Source: an uncultured Eubacterium sp. | GTDB taxonomy: Bacteria > Bacillota > Clostridia > Lachnospirales > Lachnospiraceae | Length of the DNA stretch: 64,000 bases | Assembly (NCBI GenBank): GCA_947385875.1 | Contig: CANDMV010000002.1 | Coordinates: forward strand, 1 to 64,000 | Direction: 5' to 3' | Part shown: positions 9,802 through 20,463 of the stretch, one piece after another | Numbering within the stretch: the stretch's first letter is position 1 | Layout of the letters: each line of letters opens with the position of its first letter | The notes under the pieces: model-generated | Told to the model about the DNA's origin: nothing | What the model saw: only the letters and a program-made list of their open reading frames with translations | Database searches by the model: none | Translations under genes and position numbers: made by a program

Positions 9802-11892
9802 TTATTCCTCAATATCAACCAGTTTATTTGCTCTGGCATCAATTTCTCGTTTTTGTACATCCTCCGGAGCCTGCTCATAACGATTAAATTCGTAGCGGTA
9901 AACGCCTTCTCCGCCCGTAATAGACCGAAGAACCGTTGTATAGCCGTCCAGCTCTGTATAAGGGATGTCTGCGGTAATTTCCTGCTTGCCTCCGTCGACC
10001 GGATTCATGCCAAGCACACGGGCACGGCGCTTATTCAAATCACCCATAATATCGCCTGTATATTTATCCGAAGCTGTAACTACCAGGGATGCAATCGGCT
10101 CTAACAGCACCGGTGAAGCCTGCATAAAGCCTTTTTTAAATGCCTGTGCAGCTGCAACCTTGAATGCAAGCTCTGAGGAATCTACCGGATGATATGAACC
10201 ATCATATAAATTAGCCTTGATTCCAACGACCGGATAGGCAGCCAGCGGGCCGCTCTTTACAGATTCCTGAATACCCTTTTCCACAGCCGGGAAATAATTC
10301 TTCGGTACTGCTCCGCCTACGACTGTCTGTGAAAATTCATAGGACTCTTCCAGAGTGCCGGATGGCTCAAATGTCATCTTTACGTGCCCATATTGTCCAT
10401 GACCGCCGGACTGTTTCTTATATTTATATTCAACATCTGCTTTTTTACGGATTGTCTCGCGGAATGCCACTTTTGCCTTTCCAAGCTCGATTTCTACCTT
10501 ATATCTGTTCAGCAGCTTGCTGACTACGACATCCAGCTGCTGCTCGCCGATTCCATATAACAGCGTCTGCGCATTTTCACTGTCATTGACTACCTTTAAG
10601 GTCAAATCCTCATGTGTTAGCTTCGTAAGCGCCGAAGATGCCTTATCTACGTCTGCCTTATTTTTTACTTTATAACGCTTGCAGGTATACGGCGTAGAAA
10701 GCGTGGTACGGATATAAAGAATCGGATTTGCCTTCGTAGAAAGCGAATCTGTCGTCCGCGCCGCGGTCAGTTTTGCCAGTGCGCCAATGTCTCCGGCATG
10801 AAGCTCTTTGACTTCTTCTGCCTTGGCGCCGCGCATGACATACAGCTTTCCGATTTTCTCTTCGGTATCCCTGTGATAATTCAACAATACATCGTCTGTC
10901 TTCAAGACGCCGGAATTTACCTTAATAAGGGAATATTTTCCGATGAAAGGATCCTGGATTGTCTTAAATATGTATGCAGACTTCGGCTTCGAGAAATCAT
11001 AGTCAGCCTGATATACTTCATTCGTCTTAGCATTAATTCCCGCACAAGACCTTTTATCCGGGCTTGGGAAATATTTTGTAATATCATCAAGCAGCGTATA
11101 GACACCCTGCGCCAGAATACATGACCCCATAGAAACAGGCACAATACTGCCGTCTAACACATTTACACGCAGTGCCTGGCGGATTTCATTTTCAGAAAAT
11201 TCCTCACCGCCGAAATATCTGTCCATAAACTCTTCACTGGTTTCTGCAACAGACTCGATTAAAGCCTCTCTGCACAGCTCCAGATTTGCTACCGAATAAT
11301 CAGGCATGTCCATAGGCACGACTTCGCCCTTTTCATTCCATCGGTTTGCAGTCTGCGCTACGACATTGACATATCCTACAAACTTTTCATTTTCACGGAT
11401 TGGCAGATGGAACGGTGCAATCTTTTTGCCATACAGTTCCTGAAGGTCTTCTACAACCTGACGGAAACTTGCATTGTCAATATCCATATCCGTAACAAAG
11501 AACATACGCGGCAGCTTATAGCGTTCGCACATCTCCCATGCTTTCCTTGTGCCTACTTCAACACCTGCTTTGCCGCTTACAACGATAATCGCTGCATCAG
11601 CTACACTCACTGCTTCTTCTGCTTCTCCTACAAAGTCAAAATAGCCCGGAGTGTCCAGAATGTTGATTTTATTGTTATCCCAGATAATCGGAACTATTGT
11701 TGTCTGGATGGAAAATGAACGCTTGATCTCTTCTTTATCGAAATCGCTGACGGTATTGCCGTCGCTGATCTTTCCCATACGGTTTGTCTGGCCTGACAAA
11801 TACGCCATAGCTTCTACAAGACTTGTCTTACCTGCGCCACCATGTCCTAAAAGCACTACGTTGCGTATTTTGTCTGTTGTGAAAACCTCCAT
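9802..11892 (-). CDS. EF-G-like translational GTPase with divergent G4 motif
   Basis: The 696-residue product has the full EF-G domain order. The P-loop is GHGGAGKT (16-23), switch II DTPG (81-84), with domain IV and V sequence including SGGHGQYGHV and MGDLNKRRARVLGM. The G4 motif, NKxD in EF-G, reads TDMD (135-138) here, which may alter guanine recognition. The P-loop also differs from the AHIDAGKT of canonical EF-G. It is therefore a paralogue of the FusA2/EF-G-like type rather than the housekeeping fusA; no str operon genes are adjacent. AGGAGG lies 11 bp before the ATG. Confidence 0.85.
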   Translation of the reverse strand: MEVFTTDKIRNVVLLGHGGAGKTSLVEAMAYLSGQTNRMGKISDGNTVSDFDKEEIKRSFSIQTTIVPIIWDNNKINILDTPGYFDFVGEAEEAVSVADAAIIVVSGKAGVEVGTRKAWEMCERYKLPRMFFVTDMDIDNASFRQVVEDLQELYGKKIAPFHLPIRENEKFVGYVNVVAQTANRWNEKGEVVPMDMPDYSVANLELCREALIESVAETSEEFMDRYFGGEEFSENEIRQALRVNVLDGSIVPVSMGSCILAQGVYTLLDDITKYFPSPDKRSCAGINAKTNEVYQADYDFSKPKSAYIFKTIQDPFIGKYSLIKVNSGVLKTDDVLLNYHRDTEEKIGKLYVMRGAKAEEVKELHAGDIGALAKLTAARTTDSLSTKANPILYIRTTLSTPYTCKRYKVKNKADVDKASSALTKLTHEDLTLKVVNDSENAQTLLYGIGEQQLDVVVSKLLNRYKVEIELGKAKVAFRETIRKKADVEYKYKKQSGGHGQYGHVKMTFEPSGTLEESYEFSQTVVGGAVPKNYFPAVEKGIQESVKSGPLAAYPVVGIKANLYDGSYHPVDSSELAFKVAAAQAFKKGFMQASPVLLEPIASLVVTASDKYTGDIMGDLNKRRARVLGMNPVDGGKQEITADIPYTELDGYTTVLRSITGGEGVYRYEFNRYEQAPEDVQKREIDARANKLVDIEE

Positions 11893-12041
11893 AATTTATC
11901 TTACCTCCTGATTTTTATTTGTTTTGTTGCAAACATTATATTAATTTTACCAAAGTTCTTAGGCAATTACAACAATTTTTTCATAATTTTGTGCAGACAT
12001 ATTTAACAAAATGTACAAGGACATATTCAGCATGCAAAGTG

Positions 12042-12240
12042 TTACATTATGGATACCCGAACGCCGGAAGCTAAAGGCTCCGCAGCGCGAACGCAGAATG
12101 CTGAGTCTGGTCAGGGCCAAAGAATGCGGCCTGCCATGCATCCGGCCCTCGCCAAAGGCGAACTTCCAATGGGCCGGATGCCGTTACTTTTTACAACAGC
12201 ACAGCCTCTTTTGGCTAGAGCGTGTTTGAAAAGTAACAGA
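12042..12240. repeat. Composite of repeat families (C core joined to family A end)
   Basis: The left part (GTTACATTATGGATACCCG) matches ends seen near 15124 and 40810. The middle (GGTCAGGGCCAAAGAATGCG through GGGCCGGATGCCGTTAC) matches the family C core at 20.9, 22.5 and 26.6 kb. The right end, CTAGAGCGTGTTTGAAAAGT, is the family A terminus. The gap 11893-12347 contains nothing else recognised. Confidence 0.7.
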
Positions 12241-12347
12241 TCACCTGTTTGCTGCGGACGAGCAAAGACTTTTTCTTGAAACATCACAGAGAATATGATA
12301 AAATCCTTACATTATTTCATCAAATATGAGAAATAAGGAGCTTGATT

Positions 12348-13448
12348 ATGAATATAAATAAAATAGGATTTATTGGTCTGGGATTGATTGGCGGTTCGAT
12401 TGCCAAAGCTCTCCGGCGTGTTTATCCACAGATAAAACTATATGCCGTATCTGGACATCTTTCCACGATTATAAATGCCCATAAAGCCGGCGTGATCGAA
12501 AATGACCGTCTGCTGGCGCTGGAAGAATTATCCGATATGGATTATATATTCCTATGCACCCCCGTGCAGCAGAATCTGACATATCTAAAGCAGCTGAAAA
12601 CAATTCTGACGCCAGGAACGATACTTACAGATGTCGGAAGTGTGAAGGGAGATATTCATCGTGCAGTCATTGAAGAAGGACTGGAGGAGTACTTTATCGG
12701 CGGCCATCCCATGGCAGGATCAGAAAAAACCGGATTTGACGCTGCTACACCTTATTTGTTGGAAAATGCTTATTATGTCATAACGCCTACTGCCAAGACA
12801 GAACCAACACAGACAGAGCGTTTTCGTGCATTGGTATCCTCACTTGGCGCCATTCCATTAATTATGGATTATGAACAGCATGATTTTGCAACAGCTTCCA
12901 TCAGCCATCTGCCGCACATCATGGCCTACAGCCTTGTGAATCTGATAAAAAAAATTGACGACCCTGCCGAAACGATGAAGACGATCGCAGCAGGAGGTTT
13001 TCGTGATATGACGCGCATTGCTGCTTCCTCACCTGTGATGTGGCAGGAGATCTGTCTTTCAAACAGGCATCATCTGCTGCATTTAATGAACCTATATATC
13101 AAAGAACTGGAAGGCATCCGTGCTGCCATCGATACTGAAGACAGCATAGAAATGAATACATATTTTACGAATGCCAAAAACTACCGGGATTCGCTTACTG
13201 TTCGGCAGTCCGGCCCTATTCAGCCGGTATATGAATTATATTGTGATTTAATCGATGAAGTGGGAGGAATCGCTACGATAGCTACACTGCTTGCCAGTAA
13301 TGGAATCAATATTAAAAATATCGGTATTCTGCACAATCGGGAATATGAAGATGGCGTGCTGCATATTGAACTGTATCATCAGCAGGCACTGAATGCCGCT
13401 CATGCGCTGCTGGTAAAATACCACTACACAGTATATCAAAGATCCTGA
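12348..13448 (+). CDS. tyrA: Prephenate dehydrogenase with C-terminal ACT domain
   Basis: Oxidative decarboxylation of prephenate to 4-hydroxyphenylpyruvate in tyrosine synthesis. The 366-residue product has an N-terminal Rossmann motif GLGLIGGSIAKAL, GGHPMAGSEKTGF in the catalytic domain, and a C-terminal ACT-type domain (DEVGGIATIATLLASNGINI), a likely tyrosine-sensing module. The ATG at 12348 follows AAGGAG; the TTG at 12342 is too close to it. aroA follows about 230 bp downstream on the same strand, so they form a small aromatic amino acid group. Confidence 0.93.
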   Translation: MNINKIGFIGLGLIGGSIAKALRRVYPQIKLYAVSGHLSTIINAHKAGVIENDRLLALEELSDMDYIFLCTPVQQNLTYLKQLKTILTPGTILTDVGSVKGDIHRAVIEEGLEEYFIGGHPMAGSEKTGFDAATPYLLENAYYVITPTAKTEPTQTERFRALVSSLGAIPLIMDYEQHDFATASISHLPHIMAYSLVNLIKKIDDPAETMKTIAAGGFRDMTRIAASSPVMWQEICLSNRHHLLHLMNLYIKELEGIRAAIDTEDSIEMNTYFTNAKNYRDSLTVRQSGPIQPVYELYCDLIDEVGGIATIATLLASNGINIKNIGILHNREYEDGVLHIELYHQQALNAAHALLVKYHYTVYQRS

Positions 13449-13505
13449 TGCTCTATCCAGACAGAAATTACAGTATCATGCAGTCTGACAGCTGAATTTG
13501 TAACA

Positions 13506-13592
13506 AAAAATCCATTTAAAATCGCTTCGCGATGAGATTTTTGCACTCCCGAATCACTTTCTTACGTCCTGCACAGTAAATGCGCAGGACTG
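13506..13592. repeat. Hairpins between tyrA and aroA
   Basis: ATCGCTTCGCGAT inside a wider AAAAATC/GATTTTT stem (family I, also at 16385-16410 and 35935-35960), followed by GTCCTGC / GCGCAGGAC. They could attenuate read-through into aroA, but the first is a dispersed repeat. Confidence 0.5.
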
Positions 13593-13680
13593 CCTGAACT
13601 GTTACCTGAATTTCAACAGCGGTCAGCACCGTAAAACAAGGTTATTATCATACGATTAAAAAGATAAGGAGAACTCCATT

Positions 13681-14961
13681 ATGCTAGTAGAACCCGCACA
13701 TTCCTTAAAGGGGGAAGTAAATATTCCAGGAGATAAATCCATCTCCCACCGCAGTGTCATGTTCGGCGCTCTTGCCGACGGCCTGACCGAGGTTACACAT
13801 TTTTTACAAGGAGCGGACTGTCTTTCTACAATTTCCTGTTTTCGAAAGCTGGGGATTGAAATAGAAAATACGCCGGAACGCATTTTAATCCACGGCAGGG
13901 GGCTGCATGGCCTGCGCCCTTATGATAGTATGCTAGATGTCGGCAACAGCGGCACTACTATCCGCCTGATTTCCGGCATACTGGCAGGACAGACATTTCC
14001 ATCTGCTTTAAACGGCGATTCTTCTATCCAAAAACGTCCCATGAAGCGTATCATCACACCTCTTCGGGAAATGGGCGCTGATATCTTTGGGCTGAATGGA
14101 AATGACTGTGCTCCGCTTAAAATAAACGGTTCACCGCTTCATGCAGTCGATTATCAATCTCCGGTTGCCTCTGCGCAGGTAAAATCATGCGTACTGCTTG
14201 CCGGATTATATGCGGACGGCCCGACAAGCGTTACAGAACCTTCTTTGTCCAGAAATCATACCGAATTAATGCTCTCCTCTTTTGGAGCGCGGCTGTCCAG
14301 CCATGATACAACTGCCACAATCTGGCCTGACCCATTGCTGAAAGGACAGAAAATCGAAGTTCCCGGCGATATTTCCTCTGCGGCTTATTTTATTGCCGCC
14401 GGATTATTAGTGCCTAATTCCGAACTACTCATCCGCAATGTCGGCATTAACCCGACCAGAGACGGCATACTGCGTGCCGCCATGGCTATGAACGCTGATA
14501 TTACAAAATTAAATATACATGAAACATCTGGAGAGCCTGTCTGCGATCTGCTCGTGAAATCTAGCGAACTAACCGGAACGACTATATCAGGAGACCTGAT
14601 CCCGGCTCTTATTGATGAAATACCGGTGATTGCTGTTATGGCTGCCTATGCACAGGGAACGACAATTATCAAAGACGCTGCCGAACTCAAGGTCAAGGAG
14701 TCCAACCGCATCGAAACGATTGTCACCAATCTAAAAGCAATGGGTGCTGACGTTACGGCTGAGGATGACGGTATGGTAATTCACGGCGGAAAGCAGCTGC
14801 ATCACGCGCTCATACATACCTGTCAGGATCATCGAATCGCAATGTCCTTTGCTGTCGCAGCACTGTGTTCGCAGGGAGGCGCTGAGATTGCAGATGCAGA
14901 GTGTGTAGATATATCTTATCCAAATTTTTATCGGGATTTTAAAAAATTAAAGTGTCTTTGA
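13681..14961 (+). CDS. aroA: 3-phosphoshikimate 1-carboxyvinyltransferase (EPSP synthase)
   Basis: Sixth step of the shikimate pathway, joining shikimate-3-phosphate and PEP. The 426-residue product has the N-terminal signature PGDKSISHRSVMFGALADG, the GNSGTTIRLISG motif, and the C-terminal catalytic segment with DHRIAMSFAVAALCS. An AAGGAG site precedes the ATG. It lies downstream of tyrA on the same strand. Other shikimate genes are not in the window. Confidence 0.95.
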   Translation: MLVEPAHSLKGEVNIPGDKSISHRSVMFGALADGLTEVTHFLQGADCLSTISCFRKLGIEIENTPERILIHGRGLHGLRPYDSMLDVGNSGTTIRLISGILAGQTFPSALNGDSSIQKRPMKRIITPLREMGADIFGLNGNDCAPLKINGSPLHAVDYQSPVASAQVKSCVLLAGLYADGPTSVTEPSLSRNHTELMLSSFGARLSSHDTTATIWPDPLLKGQKIEVPGDISSAAYFIAAGLLVPNSELLIRNVGINPTRDGILRAAMAMNADITKLNIHETSGEPVCDLLVKSSELTGTTISGDLIPALIDEIPVIAVMAAYAQGTTIIKDAAELKVKESNRIETIVTNLKAMGADVTAEDDGMVIHGGKQLHHALIHTCQDHRIAMSFAVAALCSQGGAEIADAECVDISYPNFYRDFKKLKCL

Positions 14962-15002
14962 TAATAAAGAATTATAAAAAGATCTAATAACTATAGTACA
15001 TC

Positions 15003-15200
15003 GAACACAAAATAACGCATAGTTAGACGAAGGATATTTTTTCGAGAGTGCATGTCAAAAACCGGAGGTGTACGGGGAAGTACCTCGGATTTTTGACGTG
15101 CGTTCGTAACAGTTCAGATCGGGTGTTACATTTATGGATACCCGGATGCCGGGTGAGAGGAGCTGTCCCGTCTTCCTGTGACTTTTCCAGAATGCACAAG
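15003..15200. repeat. Partial family B element joined to dispersed repeat
   Basis: 15030-15108 contains the GGATATTTTTTCGAGAGTGC and GGATTTTTGACGTGC parts of family B. 15108-15200 (GTAACAGTTCAGATCGGGTG onwards) matches the repeat at 8258. It lies between the convergent ends of aroA and queA. No coding content. Confidence 0.6.
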
Positions 15201-15204
15201 GGTG

Positions 15205-16287
15205 TCAAATTATTAGCATAGCATCCCCAAAACTAAAAAAGCGATATTTTTCCTTCACAGCCTCCTCATATGCGTGAAGCACATGTTCTCGTCCTGCCAG
15301 AGCGCTCACTAACATCACCAGTGTTGATTCCGGCAGATGAAAATTCGTGATTAAAGCATCGATACACCGAAACTGATACCCCGGATAAATAAAGATCTCT
15401 GTCCATCCGCTTGACTCTCTGATATATCCATTTTCATCAGCAGCAGATTCTAATGTCCTCGTACTGGTTGTTCCGACAGCCACGACTTTATGCCCGCAAT
15501 CTTTTGCGCGATTGATTTTATCCGCTTCAGACTGTTCGATCTTAAAATATTCAGAGTGCATATGATGATCCAGTACATTTTCAGCTTTTACCGGACGAAA
15601 TGTGCCGAGCCCTACATGAAGTGTTACCTCTGCAATCTCAACTCCCTGATTCTTAATCTGATCCAACAGCTGAGGCGTAAAGTGCAGCCCGGCAGTCGGA
15701 GCCGCTGCTGAACCGTCATATTTAGCATATACAGTCTGATAGCGATGCTGGTCTTCTAAATGATGTGTAATATATGGCGGCAGCGGCATTTCTCCGAGCC
15801 GGTCTAAGATCTCTTCAAAAATTCCGTCATAATGAAACTGTATCAGACGATTGCCTTCTTCTACGACATCTATAATTTCACCAGTCAGCAGTCCACCGCC
15901 AAAGCTGATTTTTGTGCCGACTTTCGCCCTTTTACCGGGTTTTACTAATGTTTCCCATATATTTTCACTTCTGCGCTTTAAAAGCAGCAGTTCAATTTTT
16001 GCCCCTCCCTGCGGCTGCTCTGCAGTCTGCTGATCCATGCGGCCGCAGTATGCTCCGGACTGCGGCGCAGCCTTGACACCAAACAGTCTGGCCGGTATGA
16101 CCTTTGTATTGTTAATCACCAGGCAATCTCCCGGATGGAGATAATCAACCACATCTCGAAAAGTACGGTGTCCGATGGAACCATCCTCCCGTCCGAGCAC
16201 CATCAGCCTTGAGCTGGAGCGATCTTCTAATGGATCTTGTGCAATCAGCTCTTTTGGCAGATCATAATAAAAATCTTTAACGTCCAT
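15205..16287 (-). CDS. queA: S-adenosylmethionine:tRNA ribosyltransferase-isomerase
   Basis: Transfers and isomerises the ribosyl moiety of SAM onto preQ1-modified tRNA, giving epoxyqueuosine. The 360-residue product has [18 protein letters not shown] at the N-terminus, the [13 protein letters not shown] motif, [10 protein letters not shown], and [16 protein letters not shown]. It is somewhat longer than usual because of a Gln/Gly-rich insertion around residues 75-97. AAGGAAATC precedes the ATG. Monocistronic; no other queuosine genes are adjacent. Confidence 0.95.
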   Translation of the reverse strand: MDVKDFYYDLPKELIAQDPLEDRSSSRLMVLGREDGSIGHRTFRDVVDYLHPGDCLVINNTKVIPARLFGVKAAPQSGAYCGRMDQQTAEQPQGGAKIELLLLKRRSENIWETLVKPGKRAKVGTKISFGGGLLTGEIIDVVEEGNRLIQFHYDGIFEEILDRLGEMPLPPYITHHLEDQHRYQTVYAKYDGSAAAPTAGLHFTPQLLDQIKNQGVEIAEVTLHVGLGTFRPVKAENVLDHHMHSEYFKIEQSEADKINRAKDCGHKVVAVGTTSTRTLESAADENGYIRESSGWTEIFIYPGYQFRCIDALITNFHLPESTLVMLVSALAGREHVLHAYEEAVKEKYRFFSFGDAMLII

Positions 16288-16384
16288 ATGATTTCCTTAA
16301 TCATTGCTGTAGTTCTGCATACGTAAAGCTTATAATGCAAGACTACAGCGCCATTTATATGAATTTACCTATTGGTTACTGTGA

Positions 16385-16555
16385 AAGTCCCATCGTGAAG
16401 CGATTTAGATCCAGGGATCCGTATGCGCTCATGACTTTTATTCCTGGTGCACTGACACGATGACATTTTAACTAACTCTAGCAGCTACAATGCTTTTATT
16501 ATATGGCTTGTGTATAATCATATTAGTTAAAATATCAATGTGCCAGTACACTAGT
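16385..16555. repeat. Family I element plus short inverted repeat
   Basis: 16385-16475 is the reverse complement of a repeat at 35868-35960, sharing TAAATCGCTTC(A/G)CGATGG and ATGAGCG-ATACGGA. 16480-16555 is a smaller hairpin ending in CCAGTACACTAG, like family B ends. Confidence 0.6.
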
Positions 16556-16579
16556 GGTGCGTAGATTGCGCATGTAGGT

Positions 16580-19000
16580 TTATTTTCTCAGCTCGATTCC
16601 TTCTGCCTCCAGCGCCTGAATAATCTGATTCAACGGAGTATTCACAGATTCTTCATCCAATGTACGGTCTAAAGCACGGAAAGTAATCGTATAAGCAAGA
16701 GACTTAAATCCAATCTTGATTTGATTTCCTTCATAAATATCAAATAAACGATAGCTTTCCAAAAACTCTCCGCCATTTTTCTCAATAATCTTTTCTACGT
16801 CTCCTGCTAGGATCTTTTTCGGGCATACCATGCTAAGGTCGCGGGTTACGGCCGGGAATTTAGCAATCCCTATATATTTTCTATCGAAGCTAGACTTTTC
16901 AACGATCCAAGGCATATCAATCACTGCCACATACACACGCTCTTTGATCGAATAATTTGCTGCGACAGTCGGATGTATTTCGCCTAAATATCCTATGCAT
17001 ATATCTTCATATATAATATTTGCCTGTCTGCCTGGATGCAGGAACGGTTTTTCAGCATTTGGATGATATTCAGGCTTTTGGGGCATTCCTGCCTGCTGCA
17101 GAAATTCCTCAATGACTCCCTTCATTGTATAGAAATCACCTTCTCCATACATCCCAAGGGTAAACTGCATCCTTTCATCTGGAAGCTCGGCAAGCGGCAG
17201 CGCCTTCGGCAGGTAAATATTGCCAAGCTCATATAAACGTACATCCTTATTTCGCCTGTTATAATTGGTCGCCAGAGAGGTGAGCATACCATTTAGAGTA
17301 ATCGTACGCATAATGCTGAAATCCTCACCCAGCGGATTTGAGATTACAACTGCATTTCTAAGGCTTGAATCCTTAGGCAAAAGCAGTTTATCAAATACTT
17401 TTGGGCTTTCAAATGAATATACCATGCCCTGACTGAATCCGCAGTATTCTGCGACATCTCTTGCAACTGCCTCAATTCTCAGCTTATAAGACAGCTTGCC
17501 GGTTGTCGCCTCGCCAGACGGCAGTGTCGTCCCTATTTTGTCATATCCGTAAAATCTAGCCACTTCTTCTGCAAGATCTGCACTGCATTCCAGATCCTGC
17601 CTCCAGGACGGTATGATAACTTCATTAGAAGATTTATCATATCCTAATTCTATTTTTTCGAAATACGAGAGCATCTGCTCCGGCGCCAGACCAGTGCCGA
17701 GCAGACGGTTATATTTATCCGGCTCAAATAAAATTCTCCTTCCTTCTTTTACCTTTGCATAGACATCTACAACCCCGCCAACCACTTCTCCGGCTCCCAG
17801 CTCTTCTACCAGCTGGCAGGCTCGGTTCATTGCTTCAATAGCGTTATTCGGATCCAGCCCCTTTTCAAATTTTCCAGAGGCATCTGTACGCATACCGATT
17901 TTTTTCGCAGAATGACGAATATTTGTTCCATCAAAACATGCTGCTTCAAAAAGCATCGTCGTGACATGGTCTGTAATCATTGAATTTTCACCGCCCATAA
18001 TGCCGGCAATGCCAATAGGCTTTTGGTCATCGCAAATCATCAGCACAGAATCATCCAGCAAACGTTCCTGCCCATCCAGTGTTACAAATTTCTCGTCGTC
18101 CTTGGCACGGCGCACTATAATCTGCCCGCCTGCTATCGTATCCAGATCATACGCATGCATCGGCTGCCCATACTCTTCCATTACATAGTTTGTAATATCA
18201 ACCATATTGTTAATTGGACGTATCCCCTGCGCTGCCAGCCTGCGCTGCATCCATTCTGGAGATGGAGCGATTTTCACATTTTTTACCACGCGGGCCGTAT
18301 AACGAGGACACAGATCGGCATCTTCTACTTTAACCTTAATATAATTATTTACATCCTCTTCATTTCCGGTAGGCTTTACGACCGGAGGAACAAACGGCTT
18401 ATCAAAAGTAGCTGCTGCCTCCCTGGCTATGCCGATCACACTAAAGCAGTCTACGCGGTTGGATGTAATCTCATATTCTACTGATACATCATCCAGCCCC
18501 AATTCTTTTATGGCATCCGCTCCAACAGGCGCCTGATCGTCAAAAATATAAATGCCTTCTTCCGGCGCATCTGGATACATGTCACGTGAAGAACCAAGTT
18601 CTTCGATCGAACACATCATACCGTTCGAAACAACTCCCCTTAACTTGCCTTTTTTAATCTTAATACCACCTGCTGTCTTGGAGCCGTCATGACCGCCTGC
18701 TACACGTCCGCCGTCTAATACAACCGGAACCTTCTGCCCCTGCTTTACATTTGGCGCGCCTGTAACAATCTGAACCGGCTCTCCGATACCGACATCCACC
18801 TGGCATATTACCAGCTTATCCGCATCTGGATGACGCTCTATTTTCAAAATCTGTCCGACTACAATTTTATCTAAGTCTTTATCAAAAGCTTCATATCCTT
18901 CCACCTTTGTACCGGACAGCGTCATTGCATCCATATATTCCTGCGGCGCAGCATCCAGCCCAGGAACCATATCTTTAATCCACTTTAAAGAAGTATTCAT
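16580..19000 (-). CDS. pheT: Phenylalanyl-tRNA synthetase beta subunit
   Basis: Forms the alpha2-beta2 PheRS with PheS. The 806-residue length fits bacterial PheT. The EMAP-type tRNA-binding domain lies at about 39-150 (ADKLVICQVDVG). The B3/B4 editing and B5 domains follow, including GIMGGENSMITDH. The C-terminal FDX-ACB anticodon-binding domain carries FPAVTRDLSMVCPK. It is downstream of pheS on the same strand, but a 390-bp insertion of repeats separates them, unusual for this normally tight pair. Probably still under the pheS T-box leader. Confidence 0.96.
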   Translation of the reverse strand: MNTSLKWIKDMVPGLDAAPQEYMDAMTLSGTKVEGYEAFDKDLDKIVVGQILKIERHPDADKLVICQVDVGIGEPVQIVTGAPNVKQGQKVPVVLDGGRVAGGHDGSKTAGGIKIKKGKLRGVVSNGMMCSIEELGSSRDMYPDAPEEGIYIFDDQAPVGADAIKELGLDDVSVEYEITSNRVDCFSVIGIAREAAATFDKPFVPPVVKPTGNEEDVNNYIKVKVEDADLCPRYTARVVKNVKIAPSPEWMQRRLAAQGIRPINNMVDITNYVMEEYGQPMHAYDLDTIAGGQIIVRRAKDDEKFVTLDGQERLLDDSVLMICDDQKPIGIAGIMGGENSMITDHVTTMLFEAACFDGTNIRHSAKKIGMRTDASGKFEKGLDPNNAIEAMNRACQLVEELGAGEVVGGVVDVYAKVKEGRRILFEPDKYNRLLGTGLAPEQMLSYFEKIELGYDKSSNEVIIPSWRQDLECSADLAEEVARFYGYDKIGTTLPSGEATTGKLSYKLRIEAVARDVAEYCGFSQGMVYSFESPKVFDKLLLPKDSSLRNAVVISNPLGEDFSIMRTITLNGMLTSLATNYNRRNKDVRLYELGNIYLPKALPLAELPDERMQFTLGMYGEGDFYTMKGVIEEFLQQAGMPQKPEYHPNAEKPFLHPGRQANIIYEDICIGYLGEIHPTVAANYSIKERVYVAVIDMPWIVEKSSFDRKYIGIAKFPAVTRDLSMVCPKKILAGDVEKIIEKNGGEFLESYRLFDIYEGNQIKIGFKSLAYTITFRALDRTLDEESVNTPLNQIIQALEAEGIELRK

Positions 19001-19067
19001 TCCATTTCCTCCAAAATCACTTTATTTCTAATAACTGATCCCTTAGTCGTTACTATTCACGGCCAAT

Positions 19068-19310
19068 GTCAGATGCTGGGGTCAAGGTCATCAGATGAAA
19101 AATTGTATTAATTGTTTGCAAATTGCGTGATTTTTAGTTGAGTTTGAATATGCGTATTATATTGTGAATCAGACTCAATTCTAATTCAATTAACACAATT
19201 TGAACCTCCCATACCTTTTGACCCCAACATCATGTCATTAACTTAATGGCCTCCCTGACAATTCTTCGTCTGGCTGCAAAAAGCTTAAATGAATGACATT
19301 GATTCATGAC
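19068..19310. repeat. Inverted-repeat elements between pheS and pheT
   Basis: Arms GATGCTGGGGTCAAGG (near 19071) and CCTTTTGACCCCAACATC (near 19215) bound an AT-rich interior. Immediately beyond lies ATGTCATTAACTTAA with GCCTCCCTGACAATTCTTCG, a partial family E element as at 37991 and 28795. Non-coding. Confidence 0.65.
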
Positions 19311-19390
19311 AGCGCAGCTTATGCACATTCCTGCCTCATGAATAATAACTCTTGATCACATCTACAGTCTATCATCTGAATATTTCAATA

Positions 19391-20410
19391 TCAGAACTGG
19401 CTTAAAAATCTATCATCATTTTCATATAACAGGCGCATATCGTCTATTTCATATTTCAGCAGTGCAATCCTCTCTAAGCCGACTCCAAAAGCAAATCCTG
19501 AATATTCTTCCGGGTCGATGCCGCTCATTTTAAGCACCTTTGGATGTATCATGCCGCAGCCTAAAATCTCAATCCAGCCGCTGCCCTTGCAAAACCGGCA
19601 GCCGCTGCCGCCGCATTTAAAACAAGTTACATCCACTTCTGCGCTAGGCTCTGTAAACGGAAAGTGATGCGGGCGGAACTTCACCTTTGTATCCTGGCCG
19701 AACAATTCCTTTGCAAACTCAGCCAGAGTCCCTTTTAAGTCAGCAAATGTAATATTTTTATCTATTACCATGCCCTCAATCTGATGAAATGAAGGCGAAT
19801 GCGTCGCATCTACTTCATCCGAGCGGAATACCCTTCCCGGTGCGATCATGCGGATCGGCAGGGGACGATTTTCCATTGTACGTACCTGAACCGGAGAGGT
19901 CTGTGTACGCAGCAGAATTTTGTCATTAATATAAAAAGTATCCTGTTCATCCTTAGCCGGATGATCTTCAGGTATATTCAAGGCCTCAAAATTATAGTAA
20001 TCATATTCGATCTCCGGCCCCTCTACGACCTCATAGCCCATTCCTACAAAAATACTCTCTACTTCTTCTAATGCGATTGTATTCGGATGACGGTGCCCGA
20101 CACGGTTTCTTTTCGCAGGAAGCGTAACATCTATTACTTCCTGCTTGAGACGAAGATTCAGCTCTGCTGCTTCCAGCTGTTTTTTCGTCTGCTCCAGCAT
20201 TTCTTCGATTGCAGCCCTTGTCTCATTCACCAGCTGCCCGACCGCCGGACGTTCTTCCGGCAGCACATCCTTCATACCCTTCAGTACAGCTGTCAGCTCA
20301 CCTTTTTTTCCAAGAAAAGCTACCCTGACATCATTTAATCTTGACAGTTCCTCTGAAGCTTTGATCTGACGCATAGCTTCTTCTTTGATTTTTTGCAGTT
20401 TTTCTTTCAT
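19391..20410 (-). CDS. pheS: Phenylalanyl-tRNA synthetase alpha subunit
   Basis: Catalytic subunit of PheRS. The 339-residue product has an N-terminal coiled coil ([20 protein letters not shown]). Class II motifs follow: motif 2 ([20 protein letters not shown]) and motif 3 ([16 protein letters not shown]). Cys pairs [14 protein letters not shown] are present near the C-terminus. The start at 20410 is preceded by AAGGAG at 9 bp; the upstream ATG at 20431 contains that RBS inside its frame. Regulation is by a T-box leader. Confidence 0.96.
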   Translation of the reverse strand: MKEKLQKIKEEAMRQIKASEELSRLNDVRVAFLGKKGELTAVLKGMKDVLPEERPAVGQLVNETRAAIEEMLEQTKKQLEAAELNLRLKQEVIDVTLPAKRNRVGHRHPNTIALEEVESIFVGMGYEVVEGPEIEYDYYNFEALNIPEDHPAKDEQDTFYINDKILLRTQTSPVQVRTMENRPLPIRMIAPGRVFRSDEVDATHSPSFHQIEGMVIDKNITFADLKGTLAEFAKELFGQDTKVKFRPHHFPFTEPSAEVDVTCFKCGGSGCRFCKGSGWIEILGCGMIHPKVLKMSGIDPEEYSGFAFGVGLERIALLKYEIDDMRLLYENDDRFLSQF

Positions 20411-20463
20411 ATATGAATTCTCCTTAATCATGATAATACTATAATAACACTAGATTTTTGCAT

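Noticed and set aside
12049-12279. Plus-strand frame containing MRPAMHPALAKGELPMGRMP
   Set aside because: The same peptide-like text appears in several family C elements and in both orientations; it is translated repeat DNA, not a gene.
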